A stretch of 64,000 nucleotides of DNA from Branchiostoma belcheri (taxonomy: Eukaryota; Chordata; Leptocardii; Amphioxiformes; Branchiostomatidae), in the NCBI RefSeq assembly GCF_001625305.1, contig NW_017803046.1, positions 2,569,146 through 2,633,145 on the forward strand. Reading direction: 5' to 3'. The position numbers and the translations under genes were made by a program. Shown here piece by piece: positions 36,401 to 47,360 of this stretch. Positions within the stretch are counted from its first letter, which is position 1; each line of letters starts with the position of its first letter. Below the pieces are notes generated by a model. The model did not search any database and was not told the DNA's origin. It worked only from the letters and a program-made list of their open reading frames with translations.

Positions 36401-39400
36401 GGATTACTACACCTGCTCACCTTAGCCTGTGTTACACAATCTTTTGCTGATTTAGCTGAGTGTATGTAACATGTATTGTAGAAAAACTCAAACATCAGCT
36501 CCTGTATGAATATAGTGTTGATGAAAGTTTGTGAATAATTTCTACCAATCTAAGAATTTCATCCTATGCTTCGCACAAGCAAGAAAAAAAGAAACAAAAA
36601 TGATGAAAACATTTTTCCTAGGCTGACTATCCAAAAAATATCTCAGTCATCAATATTGATACCCTATTCAAGTTATAACCCAATAACTATGTTAGGTCCT
36701 GCCAAAAATACTAACTTTAGATTTGTCTGTAACCTTTGTGCAATTTTCTTTACCTGATTTTCTAAGCCAATTATGCTGACTGGTAGAACACTGATTATGT
36801 TTGTACTGTGTAGGTATCTCTAGTGGCTTGAATTATTTAGGTGCTGCAGAGATAATTTGGCTATAAAAGAATTGTAATGAGATTACAATGAAACATCAAG
36901 GCAAGAATGAATGAATCAATGTTTCATGTATTCCCAGTGTGCCATGTTGCTAGTGTAGATAAAGAATGTGAACAATTTGAACATTAGAAATAGAAATAAT
37001 GATCAAATAAATGAAATATTTCCAAACAAAAGATAATATCACTTTAATAGCATTTTTTGAGTGGCAAAATATTGCCTGTCATGTTTTCATACTAGGTTGA
37101 TTTATGCAAAAATGTTTTTAGTGAAAAACAATTTGAAGAATTACAAAATAATGTGAAGGATTACACATAAACATAACACATAACATTCCAGCAAGAAGAA
37201 TATACTGAATAAAATTGTCCTTGAGGCTTTGTCTAGCATTTTTTAGAACAGGGACAACCACAAAGATGTACAAAATGCATGCCATACATGCATGAGAAAA
37301 CCTAGGATCCCAGGTATTCAGCAAAAAATTCAAGCCACTTAAATCCCTACAAATCCTCGGTGCAAACAAAAAGCCTGCATGTTCCTGCTGGCACTACAAG
37401 GCCTTCATTATTACGTATTCATATACACCTCCGTCTTCAGTCAACTTAACCCTAAATATTGTAAACCTACTCTTCAACATTCCTGCTTCAAAGCAGCACA
37501 ATGTTTGTGATCACCCGGCTCTGTGTGCTCAGTCACAACCCTTGACATGTCTTGTTGTGGAAGATTCAGTTACTTTGTTAGTGTAGGCTTCACCTTTAAC
37601 CAAAAGACCAGTCTGCAGTTGCTAAACCAACAACCTAGCAAAAACACTTGCCCTGCCAAAATCACGAATAGGACTGTGTCAAAAAAAGGACAACATTCTA
37701 GCAAAGTTTTCTAAGTTGAAAAACTAGGTGACCTGAATATAGCGACATGTGAAAAAGAAATACGGCCACTGGGGTTTACTTTTCACCTGTTTTGTAGCAG
37801 GTGTCACCTGTCCAGGTGAGAATGAAACATGACCCAAAGGATAACACACCTTTCTGGACCAGGTAGACTAAGGTAAACAAAGCGTCCGAACATCATTCAC
37901 ACTATTGTTCTGATATATGAATGGAACATTGTGAGGCAGCCATAAATATTGACATTTGAGCAGACTGTCACACATATAGGTAAAACTTTGGATGGTCTCC
38001 AATTCAACTAACCTTCTCCCTGACACCTAACCTCCTAACCAACACACGTTTGGTGCCAAAAGACTACTTAAGCAGGGAAAGGTTGATGACAATCGCTTCA
38101 GTGTGAGAGAAACATGATGAAAATCATACCCAAAGAAAACAATAAAGCCATGAAGCTATAACAAATGCTGTCAGCAGCAAGTTACAAGTTGAAGAAAGAA
38201 ATAAAACTGATTCTTTACAGGTGAATGTTTACATAAGGCTTATCTTTACAATGTCTTCAAAGCACCAGAGTGTGTTTGTTTGTGTCCGTTACATGTTCAA
38301 ACTGTAGTGCTGTTCCCGTTAGTACCTGTTTTGTTGCTGAAATTTCCACAGTTTGGTGTAGACATCGAACGTTCTGCCGAAGTATGCCTGCCACTGGCGC
38401 TGCCCATACTGGGGTAAATCTCTGAAAAACACAGCAGGAAGGCTCGGTCAACTCAGGGTTAATGTGGAAGTTTCAATACACTTTTAAGAAAACATTATTT
38501 CAACATTAAACATTGTTTCAAACACCATCCTACATGTTGCAATTGTAAAGTATATTTTTAGCTCAATATACTTAGTATCTAGTAACCAGCTGCAATATAC
38601 ACACTGAAATTGCATACACACTGAAATTGAAAGCTAAAGTATTGATGAAATATTACAGTTAAGAGGAAAACAAATTATGTCAAGCCCTGAAATATTGTAG
38701 TGCTATAATTCACTCTATGGTGCAAAACATTCATTTGGCTGCACCGGTCCAAGCAGAGACCTCCTGAATGAGATTGGAGAGTATGATTAATCCGTGCACT
38801 TGAACCTGGAAGCCTGTTTTCCCCATATCAATCTGACTCCATGCCACCCCCCTCCCTGCACTATATTTACCACATGGCGTTACCGGCGTGATATATCGGA
38901 TATTCTACATTATTCATTTGGAAGTTCACAGCTGTACCAGTCAAGTGTTAACTATCAGTGACCCTTGTGCGGGAATGGTGCCTTCTTGATTGAGGGTCAT
39001 GAGAGGCCCTGGCTACGGGTTCTTCAGCTCAAAGAGGCCCTCTTCAGTCTACTCCCCATTCACAGGGTACATTAGTTGGTACAACACTGTAGCAGACCCT
39101 CTATACTTCCAACATAATGCTTCTTTTATCGGATAGTTGCACTTGTGTTGTTCCGTGTCCTTGATTCTGATTTTGTGTACACAACAACCAGGAAAGTGAG
39201 AGAACCGAGGCACAAGCTGGAGTTGTATTCGGGGCTGTTAAGAAGGATGCAGTCAGTAATCTAATGGACAGAGACAAAGGTGTAATAAATTGCTTATGCA
39301 CGGGTAGAAATTGCTTTGTAGACATGTAGTGCTCCATTTATAATAACTGACTGAGATTCAAATTCTGTGTAAAATGTCTTGTGTAGCAGAGTCTGAGTGA

Positions 39401-40695
39401 CAACCGCCATACGTGTAGATTCTTTTAATGCCGCTGATCAACACCATCATCATCATTGATCATCTCAAGCCAAGGATAACTATCTTCCATCCTAAGGCCA
39501 TGACGGGCACATGGCACATGCTGATACACTGTATGCACTTAATCAAGGTTTTCACAAGTAACAAGCATGATCTCAAACATATGTGTAAATGTAGTTATTT
39601 TGCATCACGCATTTGGTCTAGATGGAGCCATAAAATTGATTATATGGCTGGTCCACCAGGTGCAAGGAGAGATTAAGTAATGAAATTAATGTCATCCCCA
39701 AAGACCCTATAACTATAAGGCTGGAGCTTTATGACCCTTTCTCTTCCTAGAATGACAGTGTTCAAATATGGGTAGATTTTCGCAGAATCCTGCTACATTC
39801 TTGTAGAACTGCTAGAAGATTTTATACAAGCTGAGCACCTTATGACATCTGATAGTCCCTACATCAACTCTCATCAAGTTACTCAGTATGTATTAATTTT
39901 CTATTTACTATCTGTCAAAAATAAAAACTACTAAAATTAATGTAAAAGTGATGTACAGAATTTTTCTTGTTGCTACATTCATATAGCTTAATGGTAATAA
40001 CAACTGCATAGACTACAAAATTGTAAATTGTTTGTATGCGAGTTCAGACATTCAATTTGTTCAATTTAATGTAATGAGTGTGGGGTTGCTTCTAGTAAGT
40101 TGGACCATTGCACATCTAATTTTTTAATTTTGTTTATGTAGTAACGGGAATGCAACTTGGATAAAATATGTCTAACTGCCAAATGATATCTGACGACGAT
40201 GTTCCATAACTATGCTTACACCCTTCTCAACCCCACATATGACTGACAGGTTCAAATGTGCAAACGTTGTGAGCAACAGATAATTTCATGTAGATGTATA
40301 AGTTACATGTATACATAAATGGAATCAACATTTTTTCTACTACAGTACAACTAGTGGATGCCGTAGAAATTCTAAAAACACTGTCATCATCATTCAACCT
40401 TGCCTTCCCCTACACATTTGGAGCATGTTGAAATTAAAATGTTCAGAATCTAAGTTATAATTCTCTTACCTTTGACTTTTAATCTTGTCATAAGAAATAC
40501 GTAGGATGAGGTGGATAACTTATAACTGTGCGCATAGACAGACAAACATTAAAACAATACTTCACTCCCTTGGGCGATGATCTTGTCTCCTGTTCCTTAC
40601 CTGAGTCCGTTGAAGAGTTGTTTAGACTTATCCAGCAGGTAGCAAAACTCTGTCACAATCTTCCTCTCGTGTTCCGGTATCTCTTCGTCAGACAT
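30437..40695 (-). CDS. SCAI: SCAI-like transcriptional cofactor (suppressor of cancer cell invasion), 15 coding exons
   Basis: Exons 40695-40601, 38421-38326, 35934-35848, 35593-35495, 35217-35121, 34605-34357, 33792-33661, 33493-33392, 33278-33200, 33003-32913, 32629-32548, 32294-32222, 32011-31838, 31240-31140 and 30583-30437 close in frame to 567 aa, against about 606 in human. Diagnostic blocks are FCYLLDKSKQLFNGLRDLPQYG, YGLKRWQIGEIASKIGQLYY, VKKLRYYARFIVVCLLLNK, VKFSELTVDMFRMLQ, NPHKYLLYKPTFSQLYTFLA, LHPGDLYPFTRKPLF and FYGDEFLRLLLLRF. Family knowledge: SCAI is a nuclear protein that binds MRTF-A and represses SRF target genes such as beta-1 integrin. It also acts in double-strand-break repair with 53BP1. 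It has no known enzymatic motif. The start has a short N-terminus; human isoforms extend further. Exon 13 adjoins a minisatellite built from its own donor sequence. Confidence 0.96.
30690..30958. repeat. Long imperfect foldback in the last SCAI intron
   Basis: The left arm (AGATCAAACACAAAT, then TTCTCTTACCTAGAGC, then CACTCTGGTCTTCCTCAG) is the inverse of the right arm ending near 30958. The palindrome continues inward through CCAGTGAGAC...CACTTC for about 110-120 bp per side. No clear flanking duplication was seen, so the edges are approximate. Confidence 0.7.
31479..31850 (-). repeat. Minisatellite made of splice-donor-like units next to SCAI exon 13
   Basis: Units of about 14-15 bp of the type CTCACCCATGTCCCT and CTCACCCACGTTCCT repeat for about 350 bp. 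On the gene's strand each unit contains GGGTGAG, a good 5' splice-site core. By hand I count about 22 CTCACCC occurrences, the last being the phase-correct donor of exon 13 (exon end 31838). The unit AGGAACGTGGGTGAG is identical to the exon/intron boundary, so the array appears to have grown from it. Confidence 0.85.
34236..34309 (+). repeat. tRNA-like sequence, probably a tRNA-derived SINE fragment
   Basis: A box A-like segment (TAACCTAGTGGTTGG, 34245 onward) and a box B-like segment (GGGTTCGATTCTC, to 34299) are spaced as in a tRNA gene. The T-stem and acceptor stem do not pair cleanly. It lies in a SCAI intron on the opposite strand. I read it as a SINE head or tRNA pseudogene, not a functional tRNA. 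Confidence 0.45.
35935..38325 (-). other. SCAI intron 2
   Basis: A 2.4-kb AT-rich intron between exon 2 and exon 3 of SCAI. Open frames at 36566-36757, 37118-37369 and 37523-37714 show no family similarity, and no repeat with clear boundaries was found. Confidence 0.5.
38422..40600 (-). other. SCAI intron 1
   Basis: A 2.2-kb first intron with no exon-like sequence that I can recognise. Regulatory elements are possible but cannot be identified by inspection. Confidence 0.5.
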
Positions 40696-41599
40696 GTTCG
40701 CACCGATTCATGTCGTTCCCTCCGCTTCCCTGCAGGTAAAAACCTCGGCAACCGTCCAACTCGCGGCTCTTGTCACTCAGCGAGCGGTAAACGTTCTAAC
40801 GGTGCAGGCCAGACAGGGTGTCTGGGAACAAGTGCACGGCAGGCAGGGGTGTGGTTCAGCACTTTCCCACGGAGGTGGCGCTTTTTCCGCTAAAAATACC
40901 GCCCAGCATCGCTTTGTGGTCAGATTTGGCGCCGCCCGGATTTACAAAATGCTATATAATTGGTTCTAACGCAGCATTGATTGAGGCGGTTGAGAAAAAG
41001 CGACTACAAACAGCGGCTGAATCAACCGGGCAGAAATTGTAGCCCATCCAAAAACATGACATCTGACCTCCCGTGACCTGTGACCAATGGAAGAAACCAT
41101 TTTGGTAGATGGGGGTGCTGCTTACTTTACTTTACTGCTGTTGCTAGCATTTTTATTGTCTTTAACAAATTAAACTTGTATGTCATACACTTATATCCGC
41201 ATCAGTTGATATTCTTTTTCCACATTTCGTTCAAGTCTGACACAACCAGCCGTTCCCATTGTCAGCAACTTCAAGCTACCAGTACGAGCACCATCTTGCG
41301 GAATTAAAAGTTACTGCAGGATAAAGAATTACTATCTGAAAGCGACCTCTGGCGGCTGGTGAAAAAGTGCTTCATCTTGTCAACAATGATCTTACATTTA
41401 TGTCTCTTTGAATCTAACCGGTGGAGCTCCCTTTTCAAAAAGCCAATGCAAAGATAGAAATAGCCATTTTGGGTTGCGGGTTTTTCCTGCAATGACTATT
41501 TCAATAAGGAATGCACAATATTAATATTAGTTTTTCATAAAAGGGCATTTATTTATGATACTAGTGTGTACATTCGAGATAGCACAGGTGATGTTATAA

Positions 41600-41992
41600 G
41601 GCCATGTTGATTTGATTATATGGATGACATCCTCTGGAAACCCCAAAACTGATGCGAGCGTGCGAATAAAAAAAAAGTTTTGCAAAAAAAAAAAGTTGCT
41701 TTCATCATGACATCTACGTGGTCATGAAGGTTGTACAAAGGACAGAGTGTGGTATGACGAATAATCTAATCTTCAAATTCATTTCTTCACATTTCGTCTT
41801 TTTCATTTGATTTTAAGAGTCTACGACATTGGTATCGTTTTCAAATTTTTTTTTTGCAACTTACGGTATATATTTGCTCATTTTGCAAGTGTTTTGTATG
41901 ATTTACACTATGGTTGAAAACTTTTTTTTTTGGAAACGGCCGAAAATTCATGCGCGCGAGTATGTCATCCATATAATCAAATCAACATGGCC
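41600..41992. mobile_element. MITE with about 31-bp perfect TIRs and TAA target duplication
   Basis: The ends GGCCATGTTGATTTGATTAT... (from 41600) and ...ATAATCAAATCAACATGGCC (to 41992) are perfect inverted repeats of about 31 bp. They are flanked by TAA on both sides (41597-41599 and 41993-41995). The 393-bp interior is A/T-run-rich and non-coding. A 3-bp TAA/TTA duplication is characteristic of PIF/Harbinger elements; no transposase is present to confirm this. Confidence 0.8.
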
Positions 41993-42497
41993 TAAGCTGG
42001 AGACACCACATTTCAAATGATGCAGTGATGCAAGGCAGCCACAGTTTAACATAATACTTTCTATGATACATGCATTTAATGTTACAACGAAGTTGGATAC
42101 AAATATCAAAGCGTATAAACAGAAATATACATGTACAGGAATACGCTGTACTACCCAAAATATAAGCCATTTTTACAAAGTTGGAACATCTAATATAGAC
42201 TGGCTAAGAAATAATGACTACAAAAACAAAGAACATACTACAATGTACGATGACTTCTACAATGAGTGAGTTAACAAACTATTTCTAAATCAGTTAACGA
42301 TGCATGCTGAATACACTTGTCACAAAAAATGTACATTAGAAAAGTTGAGCTATTATAAATTACATATATATAATGTTACTCATTAATAGAACATGGTAAC
42401 ATTACATCATCAAAATGTGCTGGTTTGTTAAGAAGAGACATTATGAATAGATTGTTATCTTTGTTATGTATGACTGTGCATGTGGTTAAAGAATGAT

Positions 42498-43488
42498 GGG
42501 GTCGGCCCTATGTTACGACAGCCCTATGTTACGACAGCCCTATGTTACGACAGCCCTATGTTACGACAGCCCTATGTTACGACAGCCCTATGTTACGACA
42601 GCCCTATGTTACGACAGCCTTACGACAGCCTTATGTTTTGACGCCCCCTTTTTTCAACACGATTATGGCTATGTTCAGACACCAAGTGATAAATTGTAAA
42701 TGTATTGAGTGTAATGATCTCGAAGGAAATTTTCACGTTATATATTGTCACTGACAGTGTTTCCGCCAGACTGCAGCTGAGAGATCCTGAGAGGCCGTCC
42801 AGTTGGAAAGGGCCGGGTCGCGAAAATTAATTAAGTTATGGAACACGTCGCGAAAATTAACTGAGGGGGCGGGGCATTTGTTTACACTTGTTTACAAGTT
42901 GAAACTGTCCACAAGCATTCCATATTTTTCACAAGTATTGACATAAAAAAACACTGCTACAAATGGCAAACGTATCGTCAGGAATACTTAATTAGGACAT
43001 TCTGCTGCAAAACTCCAAACATCGGCATCATTTATTTTAATTGTAACCTCCGGCAAGGAGATAGCCGGATTTTAATAGTGAAGAGCCTTGCTTCATCCGT
43101 ACGGCTTCCGTACTAGCAACATTTCCGCTACAAATTACTAGTTTATATCACGCCAAAAATACATCAAAACATATAAAGAAGCGTCATCTTATCTCTCATA
43201 CACGAGACAAATTTTGAAAATAATTTGGCTGTGTCGTAGCTTTCATTGCTCTTTTATTCAACAAAAGTGCTCCTTGGTTGTTAAATGATCTCTCATATGT
43301 TGTCTCCAGTACAGTGTCAAATGGTAGCGTGATCGTAGCGTGCGAAAAATCGGCGTTAAAAGTCAGAAAATCGCCGGAAAATAACTTGCAATAACAATAG
43401 CTGTCGTAACATAGGGCTGTCGTAACATAGGGCTGTCGTAACATAGGGCTGTCGTAACATAGGGTTGTCGTAACATAGGGTATGAACC
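42498..43488. mobile_element. Foldback element whose inverted arms are 16-bp minisatellites
   Basis: The left arm has seven exact copies of CCCTATGTTACGACAG (42506-42617) plus degenerate copies. The right arm has five copies in inverted orientation (about 43402-43481). The termini are GGGGTCGG and, inverted, GGTTCATA. The direct repeat AAAGAATGAT flanks the unit (42488-42497 and 43489-43498), supporting insertion as one element. The interior of about 760 bp has a direct repeat GTCGCGAAAATTAA (42817 and 42847) but no transposase frame. It lies 140 bp downstream of the fibrinogen-domain gene's stop. Confidence 0.8.
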
Positions 43489-43627
43489 AAAGAATGATTG
43501 GGGAAAAATTACCAACTTGGGAAAAGATATAGATACCGGTAGTAGAGGTATACATGTGTGTAGTTGCTTGAATTCTTTGTGGTTGTGATATTGGGCAAAG
43601 GTTGGAGATTTCTCACTAGGTAAAAAG

Positions 43628-46600
43628 TCACCTTGGCAGGGGTTTTATTTTCATTGACACTTTGTTCAAACAGTGAAATCTAACAGTCAGAGTTTGCCAT
43701 TCCATGTAAATGTGACTGCTGCAGGGCACATCTTTGTCAGGATACCTTTGGTTGAGTCCTGACAGGGAACAGTCGTTGTACCACCAGCCACCCTCCTGTT
43801 CCCTGGCACAGTTTTTCCTCTGCGATTCATCATTGTCCCTGTCTGGTGTGGAGAACATCATGTACCTGGCTGTGGTCCACGGGTAGCTCTTTGAATCCAT
43901 GGAGTTTCCTGCAGTACCGGTGAAACCTGACAGGTAGAGCTGGTAGTTGGTGCTCTCGCTGCCCACGCTGAAGCTGACATATTCAGCCCAGAAGACCTTT
44001 CTCCTGTCATTTCCCCGAGATGGATGGAAATGAAATATTGTAGAATGAACTTTTAAAGGGATACATATAACATTCTTTGAAGGAGAATACAATTCAATTC
44101 TCTATTGTGTATTCAAGCAGTTGCACTATCATAATCCCATTGAACCACAAGATTTTTTTGCACATCAAAGATTGACCTAAAATTTTTCTCACCTCTCCCG
44201 TCTCTCAAAATCAATCCTGAGTTTCCAGCCGCCCTGACGGGTCAGTTGATGGACATGTTCCAGTCCCAGCCAGAACTCTCCGGACAGATGGCCGAAGCCA
44301 TCCCTGTAGTCTTCCCACTGTCTGTTGAAGTCGACACTTCCGTCCATACGGCGCTGGATGACTGTCCAACCTGGGAGTAAAACATCAACAAAAGACTACA
44401 TCATACATGTACATGTAGATGAAAAGAAGTTAAACATCATAGAATTAACCTCACTAAATCACGCTCCTAGCGGCCGCCCACCCCGCTGGTCATTAACCCC
44501 TGGTCAAGAGCTTGTGTAAACACAGGACACGGGAACCTTTTACTTGTCTTGTAACTACCGGTATACCAAATGAAGACCAGCATCTCTTAAGTCAGTGACC
44601 AACCTCATGAACTTCTAGCTTGTTCAGAGACAATTTTAAGACAAAGCACAATAAAAAAATACCTCCATCCCTGACACATAAAAATTGTGAGCACTAATGG
44701 ACTAAAAAATGAAAATTTTTGCAGCCCTGCAAGCTACATTACCTCCTTCAGCTGTGTCCATGTCACAGTAAACCTGAACATTCTGTCCAGCAATGTTGAT
44801 GGTGTAGACTCCGGAGCTGAGTGGGCCAGGTTGGGGACGCAGAGATGCACATGAAAGAGGTAGAGGCTCTGTAACCCATGTGAGTGAAAGATAATGGTTT
44901 TAGGTCCACAACATTCACAAGGCCGAGAGTTCTTACCTCAACAAATGTGACTAAATCAGGTGAAGATTGCAATAAAATAAATCTTTCAAAAATAACCTAG
45001 AAGTGAATCATCTTACAAATTAAAGAAGGTGACTTCACTTCTTGCTGCTTGTCATTACCCCCAGAGCATACTGTTTTTCTTTGTTCAAAATATAGTATTG
45101 CTATACAATTACACCAAATTTAAGTTAACAGTTAAACTTTGTGTTTGTGCCTGATTTTTACCAAGGAATAAATATCCTGAATAATAATATGAATACCATC
45201 AGCTGTAGTAGCTACTGGCAACATCATCAGAGCTGTTTTGACAGGATGTGTTGTGATAGTTGCCATGGTAACTGTGGTTCCCATGGTTACCAGAGGAGAG
45301 TCTGCAGGAGCCATGTCTAGATCTGTAGCCTAGAAGAGGTGATGCAAAAAAATTAAGTCCCATATAATTTGATCCTTTCAAACCATTCAAAAATAAAAAA
45401 ATGCTAATCACAAACAATGCATGTCTCTTTTTTATCAAGGTTGCTGGAGATGGAAATACGTAATGTTAGGAAATAACAGTTTTAAAAAAAGAGTATTACT
45501 TGTTTTCAAGTGTCTCACCGGGGATAGTATATTTGTTCCCTGGTGGTGTTGAAGTCCCTGGTGGTCTGCAATGGCAGCGTTGAGGATCACGGCCACTACT
45601 GCAGCAGCAGCCACGCCCGCGCAGAAGGCCAACACGTAACCCAGGATGGGACTCAGTTTGAGCACGCATTGTGCCTGAGGAGGCTGACCGTCTTGCTGTG
45701 CATCCACGTAAGCCTGGTCCATGCCGGTGTAGTAATGGTAGCCTGGGCTGGAGTCTGGACTGATGTACTGACTGGTATCTTCGGTTGACTCAGCTTCTCC
45801 ATGATGCTCCCCCACACTGTTTTCAGCAATGTCTTCATAAGTGCTGGTCGGTGTTGTCTCCTGATCTTCCCTAGGTATCACACTTGGCTGTGTTGCTGTG
45901 TGTTATACAGTACATTAAGTCAAAACACCAGGCGCAGAGGCAATTAATTATATATATACTTGTATAGATGCATTTTCCTGTCATGTGCTCACAATTAATA
46001 TCAAAACTTCTGATAATGATAGAATGATAATCTATCTACATGTAGACTGTAAAATTTTGGTACAATAACAAGAAGTGGATGGGCAGAATGATGAGGCATG
46101 TAGATGTATAGACACATATTAAGGTAAATACTGAATTTCTCTATGTAAGCATGAATCATGTACAATAACATGTATTTTGAATTCCAATTGTATGACAAAC
46201 AGTACATTTGTAAATGACTTTTGAAGAATGTATGGTGCCTACTGATTGTGAGGGCAATAGCCTACATTATGTTCTGACTTAAAAAATGTTCAACTTTAAA
46301 TTTCTTACCTAAAAACAGATTTGCGGTACATGCATCATCAGGTGGCATGGGCAGAGGATCCCTGGGAGATCTGGGGTCCATGGTTTCCTCTGCTTTGTCT
46401 CTTGTGCCTAAAAACTTGTCGCTGAAAGTCAGCCTTGACCCTCCCTGAATTGCCTTTGTCCCTGGAGGCTAAAAGAGATTTTTGAGTTGAATCTAGCATG
46501 ATTTGAATCTAGCGTAAAGGTGAGTTCTATGTTCCTTTTTGACTCTAAATGTCTGGGAGGTACAGTGCATTGCAGATTACACAACATTGTCTGCACCTAC

Positions 46601-47360
46601 ATGTACATTTAAAAATATAATGAATTCAAACATCCACCAATTACATGTACAGTACATTGAATTGAACTGAATTGGAGCAGTCACGTTACAGATTACATGA
46701 GATCTAAAAGGGACATTTGCACCTTTTATAATATTAAAAGGCATTCAAACTCCTGACGCATTTTGTTGAACACTATACAAAATACATGTACCTCTTTTAG
46801 TTGACCCTGATTTTCCGTGATGTGCTTCTGGAACATTCCTATCAACGTCTTCATAACTGCTGGTAGACAGAAGGATGTCCTGTTGTTCTGTAGTCTCCAT
46901 TCTTGGTTGTGTTACTGGGGGAACAAAATGTCATCATTCCATCGAAAGCATCATCTGGTACATTCTTGTCATGCGTACCCGATATTTCTATGTATACGTA
47001 GAGGTCCTTTACTATAGCTAATACTTCTAAGTTGTGATTATGTGTTTATTAAAATATTATAACTGACTGATACAAAGTTACATGATTGTGTGAATTTTGA
47101 AGTTATATGAAACTTTGCTGTTTTTCATACAAGTCTTCTCCAATTATATGTACATGTAACAGTGATTTTACTACGTACAGAAACCTTTGGTGGTAATGTT
47201 ACATACACATTGTATCGACAGATATATTTGGTAATAAAAATTTATCATAATTTTCTAAAAGTTAAGTAACAATCATACCTGGTGAAGGGCATATGGAGTC
47301 TTGATGCTCCTCTGGCAACTTAGGAAGCGGGTCGGTGGCACATCGTGGTGTCTTCAACAT
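43628..47360 (-). CDS. Type II transmembrane fibrinogen C-terminal domain protein (FIBCD1-like), with duplicated 5' exons
   Basis: The core exons 45895-45519, 45329-45197, 44868-44743, 44370-44193 and 44003-43628 follow one of two alternative starts. One is exon 46381-46309 (420 aa). The other is exons 47360-47279 plus 46914-46792 (464 aa). Both splice in phase 1. In the 420-aa form, residues 1-107 are a polar, Tyr-containing cytoplasmic tail and 108-130 a single membrane span rich in Ala and Val. A Thr-rich stalk (151-194) and a fibrinogen domain (about 196-420) follow. The fibrinogen domain shows [35 protein letters not shown], the calcium-site pattern [16 protein letters not shown] and a [10 protein letters not shown] block. 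Such proteins are lectins; human FIBCD1 binds acetylated sugars and chitin. Lancelets have many fibrinogen-domain genes, so orthology to FIBCD1 is only suggestive. Confidence 0.85.
46309..47360 (-). repeat. Upstream copies of the cytoplasmic-tail exons of the fibrinogen-domain gene
   Basis: Two exon pairs look like tandem duplicates. Exon 47360-47279 ([19 protein letters not shown]) parallels 46381-46309 ([16 protein letters not shown]), and the sequence just upstream of each ATG is also alike (KAEK / KAEET if translated). Exon 46914-46792 ([11 protein letters not shown]...TSSYEDV...[10 protein letters not shown]) parallels the start of 45895-45519 ([11 protein letters not shown]...TSTYEDI...EHHGEAEST). 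The arrangement would allow alternative promoters with different cytoplasmic tails. Confidence 0.75.

Larger units (their letters stand above)
40696..43627. other. Intergenic region upstream of SCAI and downstream of the fibrinogen-domain gene
   Basis: GC content rises at about 40700-41000, next to the SCAI start, as expected for its promoter and 5'UTR. The rest is AT-rich and dominated by two non-autonomous elements (41600-41992 and 42498-43488). No other gene is visible. Confidence 0.5.

Noticed and set aside
42506-42628. CRISPR-like regular repeats
   Set aside because: The 16-bp units are head to tail with no spacers and the context is an animal genome; this is a minisatellite arm.
46382-46470. 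Exon 46309-46381 extended upstream and spliced from 46792
   Set aside because: An acceptor-like CTTTTAG exists, but the phase-1 join from the preceding exon runs into a stop; an alternative first exon fits better.
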